Below are positions 1-9,162 of a stretch of 64,000 nucleotides of DNA, in pieces. A program made the position numbers and the translations under genes. The stretch comes from Rhodobacteraceae bacterium MED-G08. GTDB lineage: Bacteria > Pseudomonadota > Alphaproteobacteria > Rhodobacterales > Rhodobacteraceae. How positions within the stretch are numbered: position 1 is the stretch's first letter; the number at the start of each line of letters is the position of its first letter. The notes beneath the pieces were generated by a model. The model made no database searches and was not told the origin of the DNA. It worked only from the letters and a program-made list of their open reading frames with translations. Where the stretch lies: assembly GCA_002457055.1 (NCBI GenBank), contig NTKT01000003.1:117584-181583 (forward strand), written 5' to 3'.

Positions 1-1
1 C

Positions 2-1456
2 GATGCTTACCACCTTGGTCGCTCACCTGAAATGGAAAATGTTTGGGTAGCAGCAGGATTTAATTCAATAGGTATACAATCCGCCGGAGGTGCGGGAATG
101 GCACTCGCACAATGGATGCAAGATAAAGAAAAACCATTCGACTTGGGCGATGTTGATATAAGTCGTATGCAACCTTTTCAAGGAAATAAAAAATATTTAT
201 TTGAACGGTCAAAAGAAACACTTGGTCTGCTGTATGCTGATCACTTCCCTTTTAGACAAAAGGAAAGTGCCCGAGGTGTCAGACGAACGCCTTTTCATGA
301 GCATCTGAAGTCCAAAGGCGCTGTCTTCGGAGAAGTAGCTGGTTGGGAACGTGCAAATTGGTTCTCTAACACTGGGCAAAGTGATGAATATCGTTATAGT
401 TGGAAACGCCAGAATTGGTTTGAAAATTCAGCTAGAGAGCACATGGCTGTGAGGGAGAATGTTGGTCTATATGATATGTCTACCTTCGGAAAAATACAAG
501 TAGAGGGTAAAGATGCCGAAAGTTTTCTAAATTATTTATGCGGTGCAAACTTATCTGTCGACATAGGTAAAATAGTATATACCCAATTTTTGAATTCAAA
601 AGGCGGTATAGAAGCAGATGTTACTGTGACTAGACTAAGTGAGACCACGTATTTGATCGTAACACCTGCTGCTACTCGACTTGCTGATGAAACTTGGCTG
701 CGTAGGAATCAAAAGGACTATAGCGTAGTTATTACAGACGTTACTGCCGCAGAAGGAGTTCTTGCATTAATGGGACCAGCGTCAAGAGCTTTACTAAATA
801 GTGTTTCTCCAAATAATTTTGAGAATGAAACGAACCCTTTTGGCACTGCACAATTGATTGAAATAGGAATGGGACAAGCCCGTGCCCATAGGGTTTCTTA
901 TGTGGGCGAACTTGGATGGGAGCTATACATTAGTAGTGATCAATGCGGTCATATTTTTGAGACGATATTTGATGCTGGATCAGAACATAATTTAAAGTTA
1001 TGTGGAATGCACATGATGGACAGCTGTAGGATAGAAAAAGCTTATCGACATTTTGGGCATGATATTACATGTGAAGACCATGTCCTTGAAGCCGGGTTGG
1101 GTTTTGCAGTGGATACTGCCAAACCGGATTTTATAGGCAAAAAAGCTGTGTTTGATAAGAAAGAATGCGGCTTAGAAAAGAGACTGGTTCAATTCCAACT
1201 TACAGACCCTGAGCCTCTATTATATCACAACGAACCAATAATGAGAGATGGCGAAATTGTAGGTTATATCAGTTCAGGTAATTATGGGCATAAACTAGGT
1301 GGAGCAATCGGTATGGGATACGTACCTTGTAAAAATGAAAGTCCAGAAGAACTTCTATCATCAAAATTTGAAATAGATGTCTCAGGTACTATTTGCGCGG
1401 CGAAAGCGTCGCTTAAACCTTTATACGACCCACTCAGTAAACGTACAAAAGCCTAG
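2..1456 (+). CDS. FAD-dependent dimethylglycine/sarcosine dehydrogenase-like protein, C-terminal part (5' truncated)
   Basis: The frame is open from base 2, so the gene starts before the window; the ATG at 32 is internal. The first residues (AAGFNSIGIQSAGGAG) are the last nucleotide-binding segment of a DAO-type FAD oxidoreductase. The rest is an aminomethyltransferase-like GcvT fold with its C-terminal barrel, including NVGLYDMSTFGKI, SYVGELGWELYI and a late KRLVQF segment. This layout (FAD domain, then GcvT_N, then GcvT_C) is that of dimethylglycine, sarcosine and related N-methyl amine dehydrogenases of about 800 residues. These demethylate the substrate and pass the one-carbon unit to tetrahydrofolate. 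The exact substrate cannot be told from this half. It converges with the SseB-like gene after a 26-bp gap. Confidence 0.85.
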   Translation, partial: DAYHLGRSPEMENVWVAAGFNSIGIQSAGGAGMALAQWMQDKEKPFDLGDVDISRMQPFQGNKKYLFERSKETLGLLYADHFPFRQKESARGVRRTPFHEHLKSKGAVFGEVAGWERANWFSNTGQSDEYRYSWKRQNWFENSAREHMAVRENVGLYDMSTFGKIQVEGKDAESFLNYLCGANLSVDIGKIVYTQFLNSKGGIEADVTVTRLSETTYLIVTPAATRLADETWLRRNQKDYSVVITDVTAAEGVLALMGPASRALLNSVSPNNFENETNPFGTAQLIEIGMGQARAHRVSYVGELGWELYISSDQCGHIFETIFDAGSEHNLKLCGMHMMDSCRIEKAYRHFGHDITCEDHVLEAGLGFAVDTAKPDFIGKKAVFDKKECGLEKRLVQFQLTDPEPLLYHNEPIMRDGEIVGYISSGNYGHKLGGAIGMGYVPCKNESPEELLSSKFEIDVSGTICAAKASLKPLYDPLSKRTKA

Positions 1457-1482
1457 TTTTAGTTGCCTACTCCCTAAAAAAG

Positions 1483-2283
1483 TCACTTGAGCCGTGGTGG
1501 TTTTAGATTTTCTTTTAAGTCTATAGCTGGCTCAAATGAAGCACTTTCTTCTTCTAAATCTTTTTCAAAATTTAACGAGATACCAATCTTTCTGATTTTT
1601 TTTAAATTTGGGCTGTCAACGTTCAGGAAAATAACATCAATTGGTTTCTCATCGTACAATGTAAAGTTAACTACTTCATTTACTACTTTAGCTATTACAG
1701 CATGCATCTTTTGATTTATATCAACAAATACAATAAGTTGCGACTTATAACCACTTTGATAGATTACTTCAACAATCCATGCCTCGGGAACAAATTTAGA
1801 TAAGTCACTTAATTTATTATTTAATGAATTCCTTACTACGAATGGTATACTTGGTTTGCTAAACTTAGTTATCTTATCGCTTAATCTTTTTGGGGATTGC
1901 TCGACAATATTTTGCAACCAATCAATATCGTTACTGCTGAGCAGTATCTCTGAAGAAACAGCCAAATTTAAGTTTAATCCCAAGCCAAGCTTTTGCTCTT
2001 TCAACATTGGTAAAACCATTCGCCCCGTTAGTGCAAGATAGGGGGAGCTATTTCCAGTAAAGTCAACTAACCTAGAAATGGTATCAAAAACTAATGCATA
2101 TTTATCTTCAGGCGTTTCAATTAAATTTGGACAAGCTATGCCGCCTTCAATCTCTTTCTCCAGTAATAAATATAATTCAGTATCAAGTAGAGCCTCATAA
2201 AATAAAAATCTTGATTTGTCATCGTTGTCCGTACGATCGGCTAACTCTTTTAGCTCATCAAGCTTGGTAATATTCTCAGTCAT
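1483..2283 (-). CDS. SseB family protein
   Basis: 266 residues with no signal peptide or membrane segment. The N-terminal half has the SseB-type pattern: FYEALLDTELYLLLE near the start, then a segment where a value is bounded by a reference (YALVFDTISRLVDF), a LALTGR loop and LGLGLNLNL. This family occurs as a single conserved gene in alphaproteobacteria. The E. coli namesake is described as an enhancer of serine sensitivity, but no biochemical role is established. The C-terminal acidic and proline tail (LKENLKPPRLK) is not recognised. It follows nrdJ on the same strand after 29 bp, so co-transcription is possible. Confidence 0.7.
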   Translation of the reverse strand: MTENITKLDELKELADRTDNDDKSRFLFYEALLDTELYLLLEKEIEGGIACPNLIETPEDKYALVFDTISRLVDFTGNSSPYLALTGRMVLPMLKEQKLGLGLNLNLAVSSEILLSSNDIDWLQNIVEQSPKRLSDKITKFSKPSIPFVVRNSLNNKLSDLSKFVPEAWIVEVIYQSGYKSQLIVFVDINQKMHAVIAKVVNEVVNFTLYDEKPIDVIFLNVDSPNLKKIRKIGISLNFEKDLEEESASFEPAIDLKENLKPPRLK

Positions 2284-2312
2284 TCTGAATTCTTTTAACT
2301 ACCCTGTTGGTA

Positions 2313-4580
2313 TTACCCACACTTTGAGTAACCACAGCTCCGACAAGTCATACACCCTTCGATCATCTGAAGATCGAACTGACCACATGACGTACAGGAT
2401 TTTTGTCGGCTTAATTTGAGATTTTCCACCTTAGTTACTTCACTACTTTTATGAAAAAGACTTGTATCAGAGTCTTTGATAAACCCAATCTTCATCATAT
2501 GTTCTTCCAGAATTCCGCCAATGGCTGCCAAAATTGAAGGAATGTATTTTCCACCTACCCATGCACCACCTCTGGGATCAAATACTGCCTTTAACTCATC
2601 GACAACAAAGGAAACATCACCTCCCCTTCGAAACACTGCAGAGATCATTCGCGTTAAACCAACTGTCCAAGCAAAATGCTCCATATTTTTAGAGTTTATA
2701 AAAACTTCAAATGGACGCCTCTTATCGTTAACAATTATATCATTGATGGTAACGTAAATTGCATGTTGACTATCTGGCCACTTTAACTTGTATGTATTTC
2801 CATCCAAAGTGCTGGGCCGATCAAGAGGCTCAGACATATAGATGATATCTCCATTTGCCTCTTGATCAGACGCCAATTTTTCTTCCGACGCAGCTGATAG
2901 AACTGATCCTGTTACCTCGTTAGGCCTATAGGTCGTACAACCTTTGCAACCGGTATCATAAGCTTGAATATACACCTCTTTAAAGTCATCAAAACTTATA
3001 TCTTCTGGGCAATTTATAGTTTTAGATATTGAGCTATCAACCCACTTTTGGGCAGCAGCCTGCATTTTAACATGATCTGCGGGGGTCAAATTTTGAGCGC
3101 TGACGAAAAAGTCTGGCAATGGTGCATTACCAAATTTATCCCTCCACAATTGAACTGCATAATCTACAACTTCTTCCTCAACATGAGAGCCATCGTTTTG
3201 CAAAACTTTTCGCGTATAACTGTATGCAAAAACAGGTTCTATACCAGAGCTGACATTCCCAGCATATAACGAGATGGTACCAGTTGGTGCAATTGATGTT
3301 AGAAGGGCATTTCTGATCCCAAATTTATTGACCGCTTTTTTAACATCTTCATCCATCTGGATCATGTTGCCTGAAACTATGAACTGCTCGGGATCAAAAA
3401 GTGGAAACGCTCCCTTTTCTTCAGCTAAGTTTATTGAAGCATTGTAGGCTGAACGGGCTATCGTTTTCATCCACTTTTCTGTTTTTTTGACTGCTTCATC
3501 AGAGCCATAACGCAAACCGACCATCAACAAAGCATCAGCAAGGCCAGTCACACCCAACCCAATACGACGTTTGTTTTTAGCCTCCAACTTTTGTGCTTCA
3601 AGCGGAAATTGAGATACTTCAATAACATTATCCATCATGCGAACGGCCGTAGAAACTAAATCTTCTAGCTGATAAACATCCAAATACGCATTTTTATCAA
3701 ATGGATGCTCAACTAGTTTGGCCAAGTTAATTGAACCCAGTAAACATGCCCCGTAAGGAGGTAGAGGCTGCTCCCCACAGGGGTTTGTTGCCGTTATCGT
3801 TTCACAATAACTTAAATTGTTTGTCTCATTTATTCGATCAATAAAAATGACGCCCGGCTCCGCAAAATCGTACGTCGCCCGCATAATTTGATCCCAAAGA
3901 TCAGCTGCTTTTATAACACTATAAACTTTATTATTATAGATTAGCTCCCAGTCTTCGCCCTTTTTCACTGCCTCCATAAATGCATCAGTTACTAATACAG
4001 ATAAGTTAAACATTCTTAGTTTTTGTGAATCTGACTTTGCAGCGATAAATTCTTCAATATCAGGATGATTACACCTCATTGTCGCCATCATGGCACCACG
4101 CCGCGAACCTGCTGACATAATAGTCCTGCACATAGAATCCCAAACATCCATGAATGAAACGGGCCCAGATGCATCAGCGGCAATACCTTTTACGAGCGAA
4201 CCTTTTGGCCTGATAGTACTGAAATCATATCCTATTCCCCCACCCTGTTGCATAGTCAAAGCGGCTTCTTTCAGCATATCAAAAATGCCACTCATGCTAT
4301 CAGGTATCACTCCCATTACGAAGCAATTGAATAGTGTCACATTGCGTTTTGTTCCCGATCCAGCTGTTATTCTACCCGCAGGCAAGAATTTAAAATCGGT
4401 CAAAGCATTGTAAAAAATAGTTTCCCATTTTTTGGGTTCGGTTTCTACTTTTGATAAAGCTTTGGCTATGCGACGCCAGGTGTCTTGAACTGTTTGCTCA
4501 AGAAACATTCCATTTTGGTCCTTCAATCTATATTTCATATCCCAAATTTGCTGAGAGATTGCCATCGGAAAATCTGACAT
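2313..4580 (-). CDS. nrdJ: Adenosylcobalamin-dependent (class II) ribonucleotide reductase
   Basis: 755 residues. The enzyme reduces ribonucleotides to deoxyribonucleotides using a radical made from adenosylcobalamin, so it needs no oxygen-dependent small subunit. Visible features are the active-site strand NPCGEQPLP (Cys268 in the N-x-C-x-E arrangement), the GGGIGYDFS loop near residue 110, the GSRRGAMMA loop, and SIAPTGTISLYAGN with the conserved PTGT. A Cys-rich tail (CTSCG, CMTCRSCGYSKCG) supplies the re-reduction cysteines or a zinc ribbon. This is the shorter class II form; many roseobacters carry one near 1200 residues. No cobalamin riboswitch is visible in the 126-bp upstream gap. The ATG at 4580 gives a normal family N terminus. 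Confidence 0.95.
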   Translation of the reverse strand: MSDFPMAISQQIWDMKYRLKDQNGMFLEQTVQDTWRRIAKALSKVETEPKKWETIFYNALTDFKFLPAGRITAGSGTKRNVTLFNCFVMGVIPDSMSGIFDMLKEAALTMQQGGGIGYDFSTIRPKGSLVKGIAADASGPVSFMDVWDSMCRTIMSAGSRRGAMMATMRCNHPDIEEFIAAKSDSQKLRMFNLSVLVTDAFMEAVKKGEDWELIYNNKVYSVIKAADLWDQIMRATYDFAEPGVIFIDRINETNNLSYCETITATNPCGEQPLPPYGACLLGSINLAKLVEHPFDKNAYLDVYQLEDLVSTAVRMMDNVIEVSQFPLEAQKLEAKNKRRIGLGVTGLADALLMVGLRYGSDEAVKKTEKWMKTIARSAYNASINLAEEKGAFPLFDPEQFIVSGNMIQMDEDVKKAVNKFGIRNALLTSIAPTGTISLYAGNVSSGIEPVFAYSYTRKVLQNDGSHVEEEVVDYAVQLWRDKFGNAPLPDFFVSAQNLTPADHVKMQAAAQKWVDSSISKTINCPEDISFDDFKEVYIQAYDTGCKGCTTYRPNEVTGSVLSAASEEKLASDQEANGDIIYMSEPLDRPSTLDGNTYKLKWPDSQHAIYVTINDIIVNDKRRPFEVFINSKNMEHFAWTVGLTRMISAVFRRGGDVSFVVDELKAVFDPRGGAWVGGKYIPSILAAIGGILEEHMMKIGFIKDSDTSLFHKSSEVTKVENLKLSRQKSCTSCGQFDLQMIEGCMTCRSCGYSKCG

Positions 4581-4633
4581 TTAAAATCCTTTATGCAGCA
4601 CTAGGTTGTTAGATACAAAAAATAAGGTACAAC

Positions 4634-4654
4634 AATCTAGCTGTTAACTAGATT
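4634..4654. promoter_or_regulatory. 7-bp inverted repeat between nrdJ and the DUF1489 gene
   Basis: AATCTAG and CTAGATT are separated by 7 bases in the 126-bp divergent gap, 54 bp upstream of the nrdJ start and 53 bp upstream of the DUF1489 start. It does not match the NrdR box consensus as I know it. A role as an operator for either gene is only a guess. Confidence 0.25.
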
Positions 4655-4706
4655 TGCGTCAACACACCAGAATTGAAGATATTTATAAGACAATTAAGGC
4701 ACTAGC

Positions 4707-5138
4707 ATGACCGCAACTATACACCTAGTGAAATTGAGTGTAGGAACATCCAGTATCGGCGATTTGCAAAAGTGGCAATCGACAAGGGCAGCTCAAGGCA
4801 AAGATGGACTTCCTCGGCATGTCACTAGAATGTGGCCCAAGCGCGAACAAGAATTACTTGCAGGCGGATCAATTTACTGGGTTATAAAAGGAGTTATTCA
4901 ATGTCGCCAGAAAATTATCCGTTTTGATGAAGTAGTTAGAAAAGATGGTATTAGAAAATGTGCAATAGTACTTGAACCTAAATACACCAGAACAAGCCCA
5001 GTAGTAAAAAAACCGTTCCAAGGATGGAGATACCTTAAAATAGACAAGACACCTCCTGATTTAGGGATGCACCGTGACTCGGACGATGAACTTCCACCTG
5101 AATTAGCTGGTGAGTTGGCAAAAATTGGTGTTATTTAG
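4707..5138 (+). CDS. DUF1489 family protein
   Basis: 143 residues. It begins with the family's typical line: a strand with LVKLSVG, then a QxW-type helix, then HVTRMWPKR. It continues with SIYWVIKGVIQCRQKI and a late FQGWRYL, which match the alphaproteobacterial DUF1489 family. No function is known for this family. It is short, cytosolic and has no catalytic motif I can name. The start at ATG 4707 leaves no earlier candidate. Its 3' end overlaps hisG by 4 bp in a convergent arrangement. Confidence 0.8.
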   Translation: MTATIHLVKLSVGTSSIGDLQKWQSTRAAQGKDGLPRHVTRMWPKREQELLAGGSIYWVIKGVIQCRQKIIRFDEVVRKDGIRKCAIVLEPKYTRTSPVVKKPFQGWRYLKIDKTPPDLGMHRDSDDELPPELAGELAKIGVI

Positions 5139-5827
5139 TCACTTAAAATAAGTGTCAAAAAAGTACTTGCGGCAGCTCTTTGTTTCTCACTAAAAAATGC
5201 GGACTTAGACTTGAACAAAGTGGCTTCAGAGCTATGAATCAGCCCATCATCTAAAATTTTCAAGTGGTTTGCTTTTAATGTTTCTCCAGTAGAAGTTATG
5301 TCAGCTATAGCTTCAGCCGTCTCATTTTTCACAGTACCCTCGGTGGCTCCCTGGCTATCAACAAGTTGATAATCAGCTACACCCGCTGACTTTAAAAACT
5401 CTCGAGCAAGGTAATGGTACTTAGTAGCGATACGCAAACGAAACCCATGTTTCTCTCGAAAAGCTTCGGCTGCAGAATCAAGATCATCTAGAGTATCTAC
5501 ATCTATCCAGAATTTCGGCACAGACAGTACAAGATCTGCAAAGCCAAAGCCCAGATACTTTATGGCTTCTAAATTTTGACCCCAATTGGGTACTTTTTCA
5601 CATACTAAATCTGATCCAGTGACACCAAAGTGAATTCGACCCTCATTTAACTCTGTGGGAATTTCACTCGCTGACAGAAGTAAAAGTTCTATGCCCTGTA
5701 TACCTTTAACGTATCCTGCATATTCCCTTTTAGACTCCGTACGCTCTAGATGCACCCCACGCGAGTCAAACCAGGAAAAAGTCTCCTCCATCAATCTTCC
5801 TTTCGAAGGCACACCTAGCTTAACCAT
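5135..5827 (-). CDS. hisG: ATP phosphoribosyltransferase catalytic subunit, short form
   Basis: Catalyses the first step of histidine synthesis, joining ATP and PRPP to give N1-phosphoribosyl-ATP. At 230 residues it is the short form, which lacks the C-terminal regulatory domain and works as a hetero-octamer with HisZ. Visible motifs are LGVPSKGRLM at the N terminus, a GRIHFGVTGSDLV loop, and the phosphate-binding segment EGTVKNETAEAIADITSTGETL. The frame also has a TTG at 5836, but ATG 5827 gives the usual N terminus and sits behind an AAGGG ribosome binding site inside the end of hisZ. The 8-bp overlap with hisZ implies translational coupling. Confidence 0.95.
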   Translation of the reverse strand: MVKLGVPSKGRLMEETFSWFDSRGVHLERTESKREYAGYVKGIQGIELLLLSASEIPTELNEGRIHFGVTGSDLVCEKVPNWGQNLEAIKYLGFGFADLVLSVPKFWIDVDTLDDLDSAAEAFREKHGFRLRIATKYHYLAREFLKSAGVADYQLVDSQGATEGTVKNETAEAIADITSTGETLKANHLKILDDGLIHSSEATLFKSKSAFFSEKQRAAASTFLTLILSD

Positions 5828-6920
5828 TGGTTTCAAAACCCTTCGATTTCACTATTAAATCCGGTCGGACTACACCTCCAACGGCAGGAATCTCTCGACC
5901 CTTACCAATATGCTTGGTTAGAGCATCGTATCTTCCACCTGTAGCTATTGGAGGAAGATCAGCGTAGCTATCCGAGTAAAAGCCAAAAACAAATCCATCG
6001 TAATATTCCATAGAAGTCCTACCGTAGCTTGCCTCAAAATCAATTGAAGATAGATTAACATTAGCATGATCCAGGGCTGTCAGTCGTTTTTCAAATTTTT
6101 CGATAGCACTCTGAAGAGCAGGCATATCAGGTAATAGATTTTTAAGCTCAGTTAATGCTTGAGGACATTTGTCGCCAATATTAAGCAATGAATTTATTAA
6201 CCCCAACTCTGTCTTAGAAATTGGAGATACTTTACTATCTTGCCGTAAACTTTCAATACGCTCAATTATCTCAGACTTGCTTCTTAAGCCAATTTCTTTA
6301 GCTTGGTTCTCAAAACTTTTTTCTTCGTCAAAACTATCAAATCGTTTAGTTGATAAGCTCACTTCATCCGTAAATTTTTCTAAAATAGTTTTAAATCTTT
6401 GAGGGCGCCATATATGGCGCAACAGAGATTTTTTGCGTCTATCGGTCGTTTTCAAACCAGATACAGCAGCCATTAGTATACCAATATCACCGGTAGCAAC
6501 TTTGAGAGGCAAATCGCTCAAAGCATTTTTTATTCTACAAAAAGCATCCGCATCAGATTGGATCACGTCTGTGCGATCGAAAATCTCATAACCTACCTGC
6601 AAATATTCACTCGCTCGATCAGAGTTTTTTTCCTGCCGTCGAAATACCTTACCACAGTAAGCATAACGGGCAGTTTCATTCCCTGATAAATCGTTCATGT
6701 GGGCTTTTACAATAGGTACTGTAAAATCAGGCCGCAACATCATCTCACCATTAAAGGGATCACTTGTAACATACGCACGTGCCCGGATATCCTCACCATA
6801 TAAATCCAGCAAAGTATCGGCCTGCTGCAAAATAGTCGGCTGTACTATTTTTGCTCCTGAATTCGAAAATAACCGTAAAATCCGGTCTGCTTCAATTTCT
6901 ATCTGTTTCTGCTCATTCAC
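5820..6920 (-). CDS. hisZ: ATP phosphoribosyltransferase regulatory subunit
   Basis: A class II tRNA-synthetase-like paralogue of HisRS that does not charge tRNA but carries the regulatory role for short HisG. Visible class II motifs are [14 protein letters not shown], a motif-2-like YCGKVFRRQ and TGGRYDAL near the C terminus. The frame runs open to 7004, but that would overlap hisS by 88 bp. The GTG at 6920 makes a GTGA overlap with the hisS stop and gives 366 residues beginning [15 protein letters not shown], the family-like N terminus. I therefore take GTG as the start. Order is hisS-hisZ-hisG in one tight run on the minus strand. Confidence 0.93.
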   Translation of the reverse strand: MNEQKQIEIEADRILRLFSNSGAKIVQPTILQQADTLLDLYGEDIRARAYVTSDPFNGEMMLRPDFTVPIVKAHMNDLSGNETARYAYCGKVFRRQEKNSDRASEYLQVGYEIFDRTDVIQSDADAFCRIKNALSDLPLKVATGDIGILMAAVSGLKTTDRRKKSLLRHIWRPQRFKTILEKFTDEVSLSTKRFDSFDEEKSFENQAKEIGLRSKSEIIERIESLRQDSKVSPISKTELGLINSLLNIGDKCPQALTELKNLLPDMPALQSAIEKFEKRLTALDHANVNLSSIDFEASYGRTSMEYYDGFVFGFYSDSYADLPPIATGGRYDALTKHIGKGREIPAVGGVVRPDLIVKSKGFETNG

Positions 6921-8392
6921 TTTTTCAAAGCTTTCAGCATCTCTTGCACCGTAGAAACCATTTCGTTTCTGGGCACAGTAAATTGACTTGGCCTTTCCTT
7001 CCATTCTTCCAAGGTGGCGCTTTTGGCAAGTTGCGTGCCCAATATTAAGTCTTTAATTTGGATAAGGCCCTTATCTCTTTCCTCACTGCCCTCTATGATG
7101 GCCAGGGGTGAACGCCGTTTGTCAGCATACTTCAATTGGTTGCCAAAATTCTTCGGGTTTCCGAAATACATTTCTGCACGAATACCAGCAGACCTTAATT
7201 CTGACACGATACGTATGTAATCATTGAGCCTTTCTCGATCCATAACCGTTACAACAACTGGCCCAATTGTATCAATTCTAGATCCTGCTTTATCCCGCAG
7301 TGCAGCCATAAGTCTATCTACCCCAATAGAAACGCCAGTCGCTGGAATAGTTTGCCCAGTGAAGCGTTTAACTAAGTCATCGTATCGCCCTCCACCTGCA
7401 ACAGAGCCAAATTGTCTTTTTCTTCCCTTTTTGTCATATATCTCGAATGTTAACTCTGCCTCAAATACCGGACCCGTATAATACTCCAAACCTCTTACAA
7501 CAGATGGGTCCAGCTGAACCCGTTTAGAGGTATAATCGCCTACAGTTAGAAATTCGGCCATCATATCCAATTCTGATATACCCTCGAGACCAGTACTCGA
7601 ATTCCCAACCACGTCCCGTAAATTCAAAAGTGTTTTTTCATTTGTGTCACCCTTTGCAGTAAGAAATGCAACAACAGGCGCAGCTTGATCTTTTGACAGC
7701 CCGACACCATCAATATATGCCCCTGAAGCATCCAATCTACCAGAGCCTAAAAGTTCTTCTACTCCCTGAACGCCAACCTTATCAAATTTATCAATAACCC
7801 TTAACACTGCAAGGCGCTCTGCCTGATTTTCAAGCCCGATCATTTCCAAGACACCATTAAGAATTTTTCGATTATTTATCCGCACCATATAATCGCCAAA
7901 AGGTATCCCGACCTCTTCTAAGGCATCTGCCAACATTGCACAAACTTCAGCATCCGCCGATACATTTGAAGCTCCAATTGTATCTGCATCACATTGATAG
8001 AACTGTCTAAAACGCCCCGGCCCTGGTTTTTCATTCCTCCAAACAGGTCCCATTGCATACCTACGATACGGGTTGGGTAATTCATTTCTGTATTGGGCAT
8101 AAACACGAGCAAGAGGAGCAGTTAAGTCATAACGTAACGCGAGCCATGAATTGTCATCTTCTTGCCACGCAAATACTCCGTCATTTGGTCGATCGACATC
8201 TGGTAAAAACTTCCCCAGCGCGTCAACGTTTTCAACTGCTGATGTTTCCAGTGCATCAAAGCCGTGATGATGGTAGACTCGCGCAACCTGCTGCAGCATC
8301 TCGTTTCTTTCAGAAACTTCTTGATCAAAATAGTCACGAAAACCTTTAGGAGTTTCGGCCTTTGGTCGTGATTGTTTTTTATCCTTCGCCAT
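6917..8392 (-). CDS. hisS: Histidyl-tRNA synthetase
   Basis: Charges tRNA-His. The protein is 491 residues from ATG 8392, beginning [20 protein letters not shown]; the frame extends 31 codons further but that part has no family resemblance. Class II motifs are seen: [15 protein letters not shown] (motif 2 region), [20 protein letters not shown], the histidine-specific [13 protein letters not shown], and [12 protein letters not shown] with GVSIGVDRL (motif 3). The C-terminal anticodon-binding domain follows. The length and the PKGFRDYF opening resemble the longer, alphaproteobacterial form. It shares its stop with the hisZ start, placing tRNA charging in the same transcript as two histidine biosynthetic subunits. 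Confidence 0.95.
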   Translation of the reverse strand: MAKDKKQSRPKAETPKGFRDYFDQEVSERNEMLQQVARVYHHHGFDALETSAVENVDALGKFLPDVDRPNDGVFAWQEDDNSWLALRYDLTAPLARVYAQYRNELPNPYRRYAMGPVWRNEKPGPGRFRQFYQCDADTIGASNVSADAEVCAMLADALEEVGIPFGDYMVRINNRKILNGVLEMIGLENQAERLAVLRVIDKFDKVGVQGVEELLGSGRLDASGAYIDGVGLSKDQAAPVVAFLTAKGDTNEKTLLNLRDVVGNSSTGLEGISELDMMAEFLTVGDYTSKRVQLDPSVVRGLEYYTGPVFEAELTFEIYDKKGRKRQFGSVAGGGRYDDLVKRFTGQTIPATGVSIGVDRLMAALRDKAGSRIDTIGPVVVTVMDRERLNDYIRIVSELRSAGIRAEMYFGNPKNFGNQLKYADKRRSPLAIIEGSEERDKGLIQIKDLILGTQLAKSATLEEWKERPSQFTVPRNEMVSTVQEMLKALKK

Positions 8393-8499
8393 CTGAAATG
8401 GACCCCAAATCATATTTTCTCGGCATGATTTATTACAGAGTAAGCAAATGAGCAAGAAATCTTCTTGAATGTTACTTGCGGGCATCTATCTCCAAGGTA

Positions 8500-9162
8500 A
8501 TGAAGAGAGCTTTAATATTAGGCGCGTCTGGTGGAATAGGAAGCGCAGTAGCAAACAATTTAAAGAAGCAATACTGGGATGTTACCAGCCTCTCTCGATC
8601 TTTAGATCAATTTGACATCACAAATGAAGACAGCGTGCGGTCTTCTTTAAGTTCTGTGAGAGGCCCATTTAATTATATCCTAATAGCCACAGGAGCTTTA
8701 GAAATTAAAAGCACGCCAGAAAAATCAATAAACCACCTCTCACAATGCAATATGATTGACCATTTTGTTACAAACACTATCGGCCCAGCTCTAGTTTTAA
8801 AACATATAAGGTTACTTTTAGATAAAAAGTCATCTTCAATAGTTACAGTATTATCAGCCAGAGTCGGATCAATTGAAGATAATAAATTGGGAGGATGGTA
8901 TTCTTATCGAGCAGCCAAGGCCGCAGTGAACCAAATTGTTAAAAGTTTTTCTATTGAATTATCCAGATCTCACCCAAAAGCTTGTTTGCTCGCTATACAT
9001 CCAGGGACCGTTGATACAAATCTTACCCATAAATATTCGAGTAATTATCCAAAGCAAACGCCAGCAGAAGCAGCTCAAAATATTTTAGATGTAACTCTTA
9101 ATAAGGACACATCTCACACGGGGAAATTTTTTGATTGGGCTAATAAGGAGATCCCGTGGTAA
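8500..9162 (+). CDS. Short-chain dehydrogenase/reductase (C-factor-like)
   Basis: 220 residues from ATG 8500, which has an AAGG just upstream; an earlier TTG at 8476 is less likely. The N terminus holds the NAD(P) motif ALILGASGGIGSAV. The catalytic pair is in GGWYSYRAAKAAV (Tyr-x3-Lys), preceded by a VLSARVGSIEDN segment with the Ser. The C-terminal half has HPGTVDTNLTHKY, typical of the CsgA/C-factor type SDRs. The substrate is unknown. Its stop overlaps the GTG start of the photolyase gene, with AAGGAG just before, so the two are translated together and may work in one light or flavin-related process (inference). Confidence 0.85.
   Translation: MKRALILGASGGIGSAVANNLKKQYWDVTSLSRSLDQFDITNEDSVRSSLSSVRGPFNYILIATGALEIKSTPEKSINHLSQCNMIDHFVTNTIGPALVLKHIRLLLDKKSSSIVTVLSARVGSIEDNKLGGWYSYRAAKAAVNQIVKSFSIELSRSHPKACLLAIHPGTVDTNLTHKYSSNYPKQTPAEAAQNILDVTLNKDTSHTGKFFDWANKEIPW

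Noticed and set aside
6920..7004. Longer hisZ start at 7004
   Set aside because: It would overlap hisS by 88 bp; the GTG at 6920 overlapping the hisS stop fits the family N terminus.
8392..8485. Longer hisS start at 8485
   Set aside because: The extra 31 residues do not resemble HisRS; the family N terminus begins at 8392.
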